Assembly: GCA_030066085.1 (NCBI GenBank)
Contig: JASJCI010000032.1
Location: forward strand, 86,664 to 150,663
Direction: 5' to 3'
Origin: Gammaproteobacteria bacterium
GTDB taxonomy: Bacteria > Pseudomonadota > Gammaproteobacteria > GCA-001735895
DNA length: 64,000 nucleotides
In this document: piece by piece, positions 8,647-16,686 of the stretch
Position numbering within the stretch: position 1 is the stretch's first letter
How the letters are laid out: the number at the start of each line of letters is the position of its first letter
Translations under genes and position numbers: made by a program
The notes under the pieces: generated by a model
What the model saw: the letters and a program-made list of their open reading frames with translations, nothing else
Database searches by the model: none
What the model was told of the DNA's origin: nothing

Positions 8647-9735
8647 CTATGCGCGATCGTGCCAGCCGGGCGGCTCGCCCGGAGCGAGTTCATCGACCCG
8701 GGTATCGGCGGGGACGGGTTCGCCGTCGATGCGTCCGGGGTAGCCCGGCCCTGATTGCGGATCGAATCCCAGCGTGCGAATGTAGCCATGCCCGGCCAGT
8801 TCCAGCGGGTGGAGCAGCGGCGCGTAGCAGCAGTCGATCGAATCGAGACGGTCGTGCCAGTCACTGCCGCTGCGGCTTTCGATCTCGGCGCCGACTTCGG
8901 CAATCAGCTCCGCCTGCGGCATCGATTCGAACTGCCGCTCGATCCAGTCCGGCCGTTCCAGCGCGGTACAAAAGTTGCTCCAGAACTGCGCTTCGATGGC
9001 GCCGATACTGATGAAGGCGCCATCGGCACAGCGGTAGATGTTGTAGCAGGCGGCGCCGCCGGTCAGGATCGACGCGGCGCGCTCGGTTTCGCGGCCGAGG
9101 CTGGGCAGGTATTGCCAGGCCAGGATCGATTCGGTGATGCTGATATCGAGGAAGACACCACCCGGGCGCCGTGCGCGGCCATGCAGCGCGGCCAGCATCG
9201 CCACCGCGGCCTGCATCGCGCCGGCGTGGTCGGCGATCGGCGGATAGGCGATGACCGGTCGTTCGGCGGTACCGCTGACCAGCGATTGCCCGGCCACCGC
9301 GCAGTAGTTCAGGTCGTGTCCGGCGCGCTGCGCCCAGGGGCCGGCCTGGCCGAAGCCGGACAGGGCGCAGTGGATCAGGCCTGGATTGAGTTCGTCGAGG
9401 CGTTCGCGCGGGAATCCCAGCCGGTCGAGCACGCCCGGGCGGAAGGATTCGAGCAGGATATCGGCGTCGCGCAGCAGGTCGGCGAAGATCCGCTTGCCGT
9501 CCTCGTGCTTGAGATCCAGGCGGCAGACCCGCTTGCCGCGGTTGAGGTGACGATAAATCGCGGATGTACCGGCCTCGCCGCTCGCCATGAAGTGCCGCAT
9601 CGGGTCGCCGCCCGGCGGTTCGATCTTGATCACGTCGGCGCCGAGATCGGCGAGCTGACGGGTGGCGAAGGGGCCGGGGATATACTGCGACAGGTCGACG
9701 ACGCGCACGCCGTCGAGCAGGGGTTGCGTCGGCAC
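8647..9735 (-). CDS. CaiB/BaiF CoA-transferase family protein (alpha-methylacyl-CoA racemase-like)
   Basis: A 362-residue class III CoA-transferase fold protein. The start is the GTG at 9735 giving 'MPTQPLLDGVRVVDLSQYI'; the open frame upstream is an overlap with the previous gene. Family motifs are 'LADLGADVIKIEPPGGDPMR' and 'FRPGVLDRLGF'. 'RAGHDLNYCAVAG' carries the Asp that is nucleophilic in CoA transferases and catalytic in alpha-methylacyl-CoA racemase; the GHDxNY context favours a racemase-like role. It starts seven bases after the PaaK-like gene and is the last gene of the ligase/Liv operon, so it probably acts on the CoA ester of the imported acid. Confidence 0.85.
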   Translation of the reverse strand: MPTQPLLDGVRVVDLSQYIPGPFATRQLADLGADVIKIEPPGGDPMRHFMASGEAGTSAIYRHLNRGKRVCRLDLKHEDGKRIFADLLRDADILLESFRPGVLDRLGFPRERLDELNPGLIHCALSGFGQAGPWAQRAGHDLNYCAVAGQSLVSGTAERPVIAYPPIADHAGAMQAAVAMLAALHGRARRPGGVFLDISITESILAWQYLPSLGRETERAASILTGGAACYNIYRCADGAFISIGAIEAQFWSNFCTALERPDWIERQFESMPQAELIAEVGAEIESRSGSDWHDRLDSIDCCYAPLLHPLELAGHGYIRTLGFDPQSGPGYPGRIDGEPVPADTRVDELAPGEPPGWHDRA

Positions 9736-9742
9736 GGCGCGC

Positions 9743-10978
9743 CTACTCGTACTTGCGGATATCGTCGATGATCTTGCCGTCGTTCGGCAGGCTGCCCGGC
9801 GCAACCAGGTCGACTTCGCCGCGCACCTTGCAGATAGAGCGCAGGCTTTCGGCAATCGCGCCGCCGAGCGATTCGTCGAAATCGGCAACCTCGCAGCGCA
9901 GCGTGACCTGGTCGGCCTCGTCGACCCAGTCTACCAGCAGGCGCGCGCGGGTGATTTCGGCGTGGCGCTCGACTACCCTCGCGACCTGTTCCGGGTGCAC
10001 GAACATGCCGCGCACCTTGGCGGTCTGGTCGGCGCGGCCCATCCAGCCCTTGACCCGCAGGTTGGTGCGGCCGCAGGGACTGTTGCCGGGCAGTACCGCC
10101 GACAGGTCGCCGGTAGCGAAACGGATCAGCGGATACTCGCGGCCGAGATTGGTCACGACCACTTCGCCGACTTCGCCTGCGTCGACCAGGTCGCCGGTGC
10201 CGGGGCGCACGATTTCGACGTAGACACCCTCGTCGATGATCAGGCCCTCGCGCGCGCTGGATTCGTACGCTATCAGGCCGAGGTCGGCGGTAGCGTAACA
10301 CTGCGATACGTCGACGCCGCGCGCGGCAAAACCGTCGCGCAGTGGCGGCGGCAGGGCTTCGCCGGTAACCATGGCTTTCGCGAGCGAACCGACGTCGCTG
10401 CCGAGCTCGTCCGCCTTTTCCTGGATGATCTTCAGGAAAGACGGGGTGCCGACGTAGGCGTTGGGTTTCAGGTCCGCGATGGTCTGCACCTGCAGTTCGG
10501 TCTGGCCTACACCGGCCGGTATTACCGCGCAGCCCAGCGCGCTGGCGCCGCTGTCGAGCATCTGTCCCGCCGGCACGAGGTGATAGCTGAAGGTGTTGTG
10601 GACCAGGTCGCCGGGACGAAAACCGGCGGCGAACAGCGAGCGCGCGAAGCGCCAGAAATCGGTGCTGGCGAAGCCGGGCTCGTAAATCGGTCCGGGCGAT
10701 GCGTAGACGTGACTCGGCTGCGGCAGGTTGTCCGCGGTGTAGCCACCGAACGGGCGCGCGCGCTGCTGCAGTTCGATCAGCTCGGATTTACGCGTCAGCG
10801 GCAGGCGACTGAAACTCGCGGCGTCGACGATTGTCGCGGCGTCGACGTCTTTAAGGGATTCTGCATAAGCAGCGGTATTTTGCTGCACGTGTTCGACCTG
10901 TTCACGCAGGGACGCGAACTGCGCAGCGGCGCGCTCGTCGTCACTGCGGGTTTCCAGGCTATCGTAGTATTCAGTCAT
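9743..10978 (-). CDS. Phenylacetate-CoA ligase (PaaK)-like adenylate-forming protein
   Basis: A 411-residue PaaK-like protein from the ATG at 10978 ('MTEYYDSLETRSDDERAAAQ'); an ATG five codons upstream is possible. Family features are the N-terminal 'RLPLTRKSEL', 'GEVGEVVVTNLGREYPLIRF' with the core 'RFATGDLS', and the C-terminal 'KVRGMFVHPEQV' and 'DGKIIDDIRKYE'. The phosphate loop that normally reads SSGTTGxPT is replaced by 'YASPGPIYEPG', so adenylation may be altered or use another loop. It lies between livF and the CoA transferase in a minus-strand operon, with a 266-bp gap to livF. Predicted role: activation or handling of a carboxylic acid brought in by the ABC importer. Confidence 0.75.
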   Translation of the reverse strand: MTEYYDSLETRSDDERAAAQFASLREQVEHVQQNTAAYAESLKDVDAATIVDAASFSRLPLTRKSELIELQQRARPFGGYTADNLPQPSHVYASPGPIYEPGFASTDFWRFARSLFAAGFRPGDLVHNTFSYHLVPAGQMLDSGASALGCAVIPAGVGQTELQVQTIADLKPNAYVGTPSFLKIIQEKADELGSDVGSLAKAMVTGEALPPPLRDGFAARGVDVSQCYATADLGLIAYESSAREGLIIDEGVYVEIVRPGTGDLVDAGEVGEVVVTNLGREYPLIRFATGDLSAVLPGNSPCGRTNLRVKGWMGRADQTAKVRGMFVHPEQVARVVERHAEITRARLLVDWVDEADQVTLRCEVADFDESLGGAIAESLRSICKVRGEVDLVAPGSLPNDGKIIDDIRKYE

Positions 10979-11123
10979 GGCTAATACCGTCATCCCTCGC
11001 GTGAGACTGCGTGTCTGCGCCAGAGTCCTGTAGAAGTGTATAGATGAATAAATTTCGGTGCATCGAGGCTAACCGGGTTCGGCAGGCTTGCCAGTTCTGC
11101 AGAATGGAATGCTTCCCGGCTTC

Positions 11124-11188
11124 TGTCACCCCGCGGCTTGACCGCGGGGTCCAGAACCTGGATACCGCGGTCAAGCCGCGGTATGACA
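11124..11188. repeat. Paired-palindrome (REP/MITE-like) element, CTTGA-loop family
   Basis: A 65-bp element bounded by TGTCA and TGACA. It holds two hairpins: CCCCGCGG-cttga-CCGCGGGG (11129-11149) and ACCGCGG-tcaag-CCGCGGT (inside 11163-11183). The same design recurs at 15736-15847 (decayed), 20668-20745 and 20831-20859. It lies between livF and the PaaK-like gene. Confidence 0.8.
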
Positions 11189-11259
11189 AGTTAGTAATAG
11201 GCATGCCTGAATGATTCCGGAAAGTAAGACGCCGATGCCGGCACCACGGCAAGACTGGC

Positions 11260-12093
11260 CTAGGTCAGCCATCGCTTGCGGCGGCGGTAATGCTTGACGT
11301 CGCGGAAGCTCGAGCGTTCGCCGCCGCTGATGCCGAGGTAAAACTCCTTGACGTCGGTGTTTTCGCGCAGCTCCGCCGCGCTGCCGTCGAGCACGACGCG
11401 GCCGTTCTCGAGAATGTAGCCGTGGTGGGCATAACGCAACGCGATGTTGGTGTTTTGTTCGGCGAGTAGAAACGTGACGCCTTCCTTCTGGTTCAGGCGT
11501 TCGACGATCTCGAAGATTTCCTCCACCAGCTGCGGTGCAAGACCCATCGACGGTTCGTCCAGCAGCATGATCTTGGGTCGCGACATCAGCGCGCGGCCGA
11601 TCGCGACCATCTGCTGCTCGCCGCCCGAGGTGTAACCGGCCTGCGCCTTGTAGCGCTTCTTGAGCCGCGGGAAATAGTTGTATACCAGGTCGAGATCCTG
11701 CTGGATCGCGGCACCCCCGTCGCGACGGGTATAGGCGCCGGTGAGCAGGTTTTCCTCGACGGTCAGGTGTTCGAAACAGTGGCGTCCCTCCATGACCTGG
11801 ATGACGCCCTGGCTTACGAGTTCGGCCGGGGTGAGCGCGTCTATACGCTCACCCCGGAACTCGATGTTGCCCTTGGTGATATCGCCGCGCTCGGCGCGCA
11901 GCAGGTTCGAAATCGCTTTCAGCGTCGTGGTCTTGCCGGCGCCGTTGGCGCCGAGCAGGGCAACGATACCCTGCTCGGGAACCTCCAGCGAAACACCTTT
12001 CAACACCAGGATGACGTGATCGTAGATCACCTCGATGTTGTTGACCGACAGCATCGGTTGTTGCTCGGTCATGACGGCGGTTTCACTGCTCAC
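11260..12093 (-). CDS. livF: Branched-chain amino acid-type ABC transporter ATP-binding protein
   Basis: A 277-residue ABC ATPase. Walker A is 'GANGAGKTT', the signature is 'YTSGGEQQM' (SGGEQ in place of LSGGQ, usual in LivF), and Walker B is 'IMLLDEPSMGLAP'. It is about 30 residues longer than typical LivF because of the basic tail 'SSFRDVKHYRRRKRWLT'. It starts 14 bases after the binding-protein gene. With the two permeases, the second ATPase and the periplasmic protein it completes one importer. The surrounding CoA ligases argue for an organic acid rather than an amino acid as substrate. Confidence 0.9.
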   Translation of the reverse strand: MSSETAVMTEQQPMLSVNNIEVIYDHVILVLKGVSLEVPEQGIVALLGANGAGKTTTLKAISNLLRAERGDITKGNIEFRGERIDALTPAELVSQGVIQVMEGRHCFEHLTVEENLLTGAYTRRDGGAAIQQDLDLVYNYFPRLKKRYKAQAGYTSGGEQQMVAIGRALMSRPKIMLLDEPSMGLAPQLVEEIFEIVERLNQKEGVTFLLAEQNTNIALRYAHHGYILENGRVVLDGSAAELRENTDVKEFYLGISGGERSSFRDVKHYRRRKRWLT

Positions 12094-12107
12094 GTTGCGG
12101 GCCCCGC

Positions 12108-13415
12108 CTAGCAGTCGCGCGGGGTGACGTTGTTTTCGCTCGCGTACTGCGAGGAATCCTCGTCGATCAGCGGGCCGGTGATATCACGCAGCGGCTCGTA
12201 GAAGTCGGTCACGAGCTTCCACTGCTTGGCGCTGGCATCCCACTGCTGCAGGGCGACCTTGCCGGGGCCCTCGTGGTTCTCGCAGCTGATCTTGACCGGG
12301 ATGGTAAAGCCTTCCATGCCGAGCTCCTTCAGGCGCGCCTCGTCGACGTCGAGTGCCTCGAAACCGTCGCGCACGTGCACACCGCGGACCTCGTTGGTGC
12401 CGTGGATTTCCATCGCCTTGCGAATCGCCTCGGAAGACCACATCGCCGCGACCATGCCGCGGTTGTAGAGCACCTCGCCGATACGGTCACGGTCGCCGAG
12501 ACCCATGCCCTTGTCGTAGACGTACTTCTTGATGTCGTCGTGTACCGGGAAACCGTCGCCGGGCTGGTGGAAGGCGCCGGACAGGTAGCCATCGGCGGCA
12601 TCACCCGCGGGCAGCACGTCGTTCTCGGAACCGGACCACCACACGCCGATGAACTTGTCCATCGGGAAGCGGATCGACGCGGCTTCGCGAATGGCGACCT
12701 GGTTCATAACCCCCCAGCCCCACATCATGACCCAGTCGGGACGCTCGCGGCGAATCTGCAGCCAGGTGGCTTTCTGTTCCTGGCCCGGGTGATCAACCGG
12801 CAGCTGCATGAATTCGAAGCCGTACTTCTCGGCCGCTTTTTCCAGCGTGCGAATCGGTTCCTTGCCGTAAGCGGAGTTGTGGTAAACCAGCGCAATTTTC
12901 TTGCCCTTCAGGTTTTCCATGCCGCCTTCCTGTTCGCCGATGTACTGCACGAACACGGTGGCCTGGCTCCAGTAGGTCGCCGGGAAGTTGAATACCCACG
13001 GAAAGACCTTGCCGTTGGCGGCCGAGGTACGACCGTAACCCATCGAAAAGATCGGGATCTGGTCGACGCTGGCCTTCGGAATCAGCTGGTAGGTAATACC
13101 GGTCGACAGCGGCTGGTAAACCAGCGCACCCGACTGGCCTTCCGCCTTGGTGTTTTCGTAACACTCGACACCGCGCTTGGTGTTGTAACCCGTTTCGCAG
13201 GGCACGAGGCTGATGCGCGCGCCGTTGATGCCGCCGTCACGCTCGTTGAGCATGTTGAGATAATCGCCGTAGCCGTTGGCGAATGGGATACCGTTCGGCG
13301 CATAGGGCCCGGTACGGTAGTCCAGGGTCGGCATGACCAGCTCGTAGGCCATGGCCGTGCCGGACAGCAGCGTGGCCAGTAGCGCCGCGGTCATGGTTTT
13401 TATCGATCTTGTCAT
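12108..13415 (-). CDS. ABC transporter periplasmic substrate-binding protein (Liv-type)
   Basis: A 435-residue protein with a signal peptide (basic start, hydrophobic core, cleavage near 'SGTAMA-YEL'). The mature part has the type I periplasmic binding fold of LivK-like proteins: 'GINGARISLVPCETGYNTKR' early and 'GKKIALVYHNSAYGKEPI' in the middle. A Shine-Dalgarno GGAGGAAG precedes the ATG by eight bases. At 435 residues it is longer than amino-acid binding LivK (about 370) and resembles the group found next to acyl-CoA ligases. The ligand is unknown; CouP of Rhodopseudomonas palustris, which binds coumarate-type acids, is a known precedent for this type of gene neighbourhood. Confidence 0.88.
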   Translation of the reverse strand: MTRSIKTMTAALLATLLSGTAMAYELVMPTLDYRTGPYAPNGIPFANGYGDYLNMLNERDGGINGARISLVPCETGYNTKRGVECYENTKAEGQSGALVYQPLSTGITYQLIPKASVDQIPIFSMGYGRTSAANGKVFPWVFNFPATYWSQATVFVQYIGEQEGGMENLKGKKIALVYHNSAYGKEPIRTLEKAAEKYGFEFMQLPVDHPGQEQKATWLQIRRERPDWVMMWGWGVMNQVAIREAASIRFPMDKFIGVWWSGSENDVLPAGDAADGYLSGAFHQPGDGFPVHDDIKKYVYDKGMGLGDRDRIGEVLYNRGMVAAMWSSEAIRKAMEIHGTNEVRGVHVRDGFEALDVDEARLKELGMEGFTIPVKISCENHEGPGKVALQQWDASAKQWKLVTDFYEPLRDITGPLIDEDSSQYASENNVTPRDC

Positions 13416-13500
13416 TTTAGTTACTTCCTCCGCTTTTCGATTGAAACTTCGTTTTATGCCCCAGGCATTTTATGTGATGCACCGTCCGGCCCGCCACCCG

Positions 13501-14577
13501 TTAGTAGGGGAATGGCCAGAGACGCAGTTTTTCCTTGGCGATCCGCCACAGGCGCGCGAGCCCGTGCGGTTCGACAATCAGGAAAAAGATAATCAGCGCG
13601 CCAACGATGATGAACTCGATGTGCGTCGCCAGCGCGCTGTCGGTACCCATGACGTCGACCATCAGGTTTTTCAGCATGATCGGCAGAATGACCAGGAACG
13701 CCGCGCCGAGGAACGAGCCGAGGATCGAGCCCAGCCCGCCGATGATGATCATGAACAGCACCAGGAATGACTGGTTGATGTCAAAGGCCTCGGTCGCCTC
13801 GGCCGAGCCCAGCCAGACCGCGAAATACAGCGCGCCGGCCATGCCGATATAAAAGGACGACACCGCAAACGCCGACAGCTTCGCCATCAGCGGGCGCACG
13901 CCGATCAATTCGGCGGCGATGTCCATGTCGCGAATCGCCATCCAGTTGCGGCCGATGCGTCCGCGCGCGATGTTTTTCGCGGCCAGCGCGAACACCGCGA
14001 CTATTGTCGCGACCAGGAAATACTGCGCGTACATGTTGGCCTGCGGGCCGGTGATGATGAAGCCGAAGATCTCCATCGGCGGCGCATTGATCATGCCCGA
14101 GGCGCTGTTGTTGTAAAACCAGCCGACCTTGTTGAACATCCAGACCAGGAAAAACTGTGCCGCCAGCGTTGCCACCGCGAGGTAAAAGCCCTTGATCCTG
14201 AGCGACGGCAGGCCGAACACGACGCCGACCGCGGCGGTGATCAGGCCGGAAACGATCACCAGCGGAATAAACCCGACCTCGGGAAAGGCCACCATCAGCT
14301 TGTAGATCGAGTAGGCGCCCACCGCCATGAAACCACCGGTGCCGAGCGATACCTGGCCGCAGTAGCCGGTCAGGATGTTGAGCCCGATGGCCGCCAGCGA
14401 GTAGATCAGGAACGGCAGCAGGATCGCGTTCAGCCAGTATTCGTTCAGCAGGTAGGGGACCACGAGAAAGGTGACCGCGAGCACGCCGAAAATGACGTAG
14501 CGATCCTGGTCGATCGGGAACAGCGCCTGGTCGTCGGTGTAGTTCGCCTTGAACTGGCCTGTTTCGCGGTACAGCAT
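13501..14577 (-). CDS. livM: Branched-chain amino acid-type ABC transporter permease
   Basis: A 358-residue inner membrane protein with about ten hydrophobic segments. The conserved LivM stretch 'GYCGQVSLGTGGFMAVGAYS' lies near residue 90, and the ATPase-contact loop 'GRNWMAIRDMDIAAELIGV' near residue 215. It is encoded between livH and the binding-protein gene and should pair with LivH to form the transmembrane channel of the importer. Confidence 0.9.
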   Translation of the reverse strand: MLYRETGQFKANYTDDQALFPIDQDRYVIFGVLAVTFLVVPYLLNEYWLNAILLPFLIYSLAAIGLNILTGYCGQVSLGTGGFMAVGAYSIYKLMVAFPEVGFIPLVIVSGLITAAVGVVFGLPSLRIKGFYLAVATLAAQFFLVWMFNKVGWFYNNSASGMINAPPMEIFGFIITGPQANMYAQYFLVATIVAVFALAAKNIARGRIGRNWMAIRDMDIAAELIGVRPLMAKLSAFAVSSFYIGMAGALYFAVWLGSAEATEAFDINQSFLVLFMIIIGGLGSILGSFLGAAFLVILPIMLKNLMVDVMGTDSALATHIEFIIVGALIIFFLIVEPHGLARLWRIAKEKLRLWPFPY

Positions 14578-14589
14578 GACTTACAATCC

Positions 14590-14666
14590 GTCATTCCCGC
14601 GCAAGCGGGAATCTTTCAGATTAAACTTGAGCCTCTCGATTGGATCCCCGCTTTCGCGGGGATGAC
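14590..14666. repeat. Paired-palindrome (REP-like) element, CCCCGC family
   Basis: Two hairpins face each other in the livH-livM gap: ATTCCCGC-gcaa-GCGGGAAT (14593-14612) and ATCCCCGC-tttc-GCGGGGAT (14644-14663). The outer ends are GTC and GAC. Related copies lie at 15651-15721 and 26400-26470. Confidence 0.8.
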
Positions 14667-14684
14667 GACTACATACAATCATCG

Positions 14685-15581
14685 CTAGACCCGTTCTATG
14701 ATCTTTTCGCCGAACAGGCCCTGCGGCCTGACCAGCAGGAACGCGAGAGCGAGCATGTAGGCGAACCAGTTTTCGATTGCGCCGCCGACGAAGGGGCCGA
14801 GATAAACCTCGGCGACTTTTTCACCGACGCCGATGATCATGCCGCCGATGATCGCCCCGGGTACCGAGGTGAATCCGCCGAGGATCAGCACCGGCAGCGC
14901 TTTCAGTGCGATCAGCGACAGCGAGAACTGGACGCCCGACTTGGACCCCCACATGATGCCGGCGACCAGCGCCACGATGCCGGCTACCGACCAGACGATG
15001 ACCCAGATCGTGTGCAGCGAGATGCCGACCGACAGCGCCGCCTGGTGATCGTCGGCGACCGCGCGCAGCGCGCGACCGATGCGGGTTTTCTGGAAGAAGA
15101 TCGCGAGCACGGTAACCAGGATCGCGGCGGTGACCGCGGCGAAGATCTCGAGCTTCTCGAGATAGAGATTGAAGTTATCCAGCAGCCAGTCCGACGCGCC
15201 CTGCGGGATACCGATATCGAGTACCTTGACGTCGGAACCCCACAGGATGTCGCCCATACCCTCGAGCACGTAGGCGAGGCCGATGGTGGCCATGAACAGG
15301 ATGATCGGTTCCTGGTTGACGAGGTGGCGCAGCATCAGGCGCTCGATCAGCCAGGCGAGACCGATCATGACCGCGATGGTGCCGATGATCGCAAGCCAGA
15401 TCGGGAAACCGAACTTTTCCATCAGGCCGACCAGCGTCAGGGCCGCGAACAGCGCCATGACACCCTGGGCAAAGTTGAAAATGCCGGACGCCTTGAAGAT
15501 CAGCACGAAGCCGAGCGCCACCAGCGAGTACATGATGCCGGCCATCAGCCCGGAGAGCGCAACCTCGATGAAAAACAGCAT
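14685..15581 (-). CDS. livH: Branched-chain amino acid-type ABC transporter permease
   Basis: A 298-residue inner membrane protein with about eight hydrophobic segments. LivH hallmarks are 'GLMAGIMYSLVALGFVLIFK' and 'GIFNFAQGVMALF' at the N terminus and 'GRALRAVADDHQAALSVGIS' in the cytoplasmic loop that contacts the ATPase. It is separated from livG by a 307-bp block of repeats, although both run in the same direction. Confidence 0.9.
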   Translation of the reverse strand: MLFFIEVALSGLMAGIMYSLVALGFVLIFKASGIFNFAQGVMALFAALTLVGLMEKFGFPIWLAIIGTIAVMIGLAWLIERLMLRHLVNQEPIILFMATIGLAYVLEGMGDILWGSDVKVLDIGIPQGASDWLLDNFNLYLEKLEIFAAVTAAILVTVLAIFFQKTRIGRALRAVADDHQAALSVGISLHTIWVIVWSVAGIVALVAGIMWGSKSGVQFSLSLIALKALPVLILGGFTSVPGAIIGGMIIGVGEKVAEVYLGPFVGGAIENWFAYMLALAFLLVRPQGLFGEKIIERV

Positions 15582-15600
15582 TACGCGGTCTCCTCGCTGA

Positions 15601-15662
15601 GTCTACTCGTCATTCCCGCCAGTCTACTCGTCATCCCCGCCAGTCTACTCGTCATCCCCGCG
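15601..15662. repeat. Three tandem 21-bp repeats
   Basis: The unit GTCTACTCGTCATCCCCGCC plus A begins at 15601, 15622 and 15643; the first copy has one change (ATTCCC for ATCCCC). The last copy runs into the left hairpin of the neighbouring REP-like element, so the array looks like slippage duplication of the element's left end. Confidence 0.85.
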
Positions 15663-15721
15663 CTAGCGGGGATCTCCCCGGGGAGCCACCGATACAAGAT
15701 CCCCGCTTGCGCGGGGATGAC
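15651..15721. repeat. Paired-palindrome (REP-like) element, CCCCGC family
   Basis: The left hairpin is ATCCCCGC-gcta-GCGGGGAT (within 15651-15674) and the right one is GATCCCCGC-ttgc-GCGGGGATGAC (15698-15721). The arrangement and flanks match 14590-14666 and 26400-26470. Confidence 0.8.
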
Positions 15722-15735
15722 GGTGGATTTCAGTC

Positions 15736-15847
15736 TTGTCGCCCCGCGGCTCGGACCCATAGGGCCTAAAAACCGCGGTGCCCAGGGGGCCTGCAGGGTA
15801 TCGTGGATCCCGCCGGTCCGACGCATCGGGTCAAGCCGCGGGATGAC
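15736..15847. repeat. Decayed paired-palindrome element, CTTGA-loop family
   Basis: The left end TTGTCGCCCCGCGGCTCGGA and the right end GGGTCAAGCCGCGGGATGAC resemble the intact element at 11124-11188, but the interior is longer and the hairpins are imperfect. Confidence 0.55.
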
Positions 15848-15888
15848 ATTTGAAGGCAGTGTGACCACGGGGTAAGGATGTCCAGTCA

Positions 15889-16686
15889 TCACGCGGTCTC
15901 CTCGTGCGGAACCCCGAGATAGGCGTCGATGACGTCCTGGTTGCCGCGTACCTTGTCGGGCACGTCGTCGGCCAGCTGCTTGCCGTAGTCGAGCACCAGC
16001 ACGCGGTCGGACAAATCCATGACCACGCCCATGTCGTGCTCGATCAGCGCGATGGTGGTGCCGAATTCCGAATTGACGTCGAGAATGAAGCGGCACATGT
16101 CCTCTTTTTCCTCGGTATTCATGCCCGCCATGGGTTCGTCGAGCAATAACAATTCAGGCTCGGCGGCGAGCGCGCGGCCCAGTTCGACCCGCTTCTGCAT
16201 GCCGTAGGGCAGTTTGCCTACCGGCTTCTTGCGGATCGCCTGGATACCGAGAAAGTCGATGATCTTTTCCGCCGCCTCGCGGTTCTCCAGTTCCTCCGCG
16301 CGCGCCGGTCCAATGTGCAGCGCCTGCCAGAACAGGTTGGTTTTCATCTTGAGGTTGCGCCCGGTCATGATATTGTCGAGCGTCGACATGCCCTTGAACA
16401 GCGCGATGTTCTGGAAGGTGCGCGCGATCCCCGAGCTGGCGGCGCGATATGGCGCCATCTGCTTGCGCGTCTCGCCCTTGAAGGTAATCGTGCCTTCCTG
16501 CGGATGATAAAAACCGTTGATCACGTTCAGCATCGAGCTCTTGCCGGCGCCGTTGGGGCCGATGATCGAGCGGATCTCGCCCTGGCGCACGTCGAAACTG
16601 ATGTTGTCGAGCACCTTCATCACGCCGAACGACAGGCTGATGTTGTCGACCTTGAGGACGACGTCGCCGAGCTCGCGTTCGCTCAT
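15889..16686 (-). CDS. livG: Branched-chain amino acid-type ABC transporter ATP-binding protein
   Basis: A 265-residue ABC ATPase. Walker A is 'GPNGAGKSS', the LivG-type insert 'SGIARTFQNIALFKGMS' follows, and Walker B is 'LLLLDEPMAGM'. The signature region 'GMQKRVELGRALA' departs from the LSGGQ consensus ('LPYGMQKRVE'), as is seen in some LivG proteins. The ATG overlaps the stop of the acyl-CoA ligase gene (ATGA), so ligase and transporter are translationally coupled. Confidence 0.9.
   Translation of the reverse strand: MSERELGDVVLKVDNISLSFGVMKVLDNISFDVRQGEIRSIIGPNGAGKSSMLNVINGFYHPQEGTITFKGETRKQMAPYRAASSGIARTFQNIALFKGMSTLDNIMTGRNLKMKTNLFWQALHIGPARAEELENREAAEKIIDFLGIQAIRKKPVGKLPYGMQKRVELGRALAAEPELLLLDEPMAGMNTEEKEDMCRFILDVNSEFGTTIALIEHDMGVVMDLSDRVLVLDYGKQLADDVPDKVRGNQDVIDAYLGVPHEETA

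Larger units (their letters stand above)
15582..15888. other. Gene-free repeat block between livG and livH
   Basis: The 307-bp gap is almost filled with repeats: three tandem 21-bp units, one pair of CCCCGC-family hairpins and a decayed CTTGA-family element. No gene was recognised. Confidence 0.75.

Noticed and set aside
15601..15662. CRISPR array
   Set aside because: The three 21-bp units are directly abutting without spacers and there are no cas genes.
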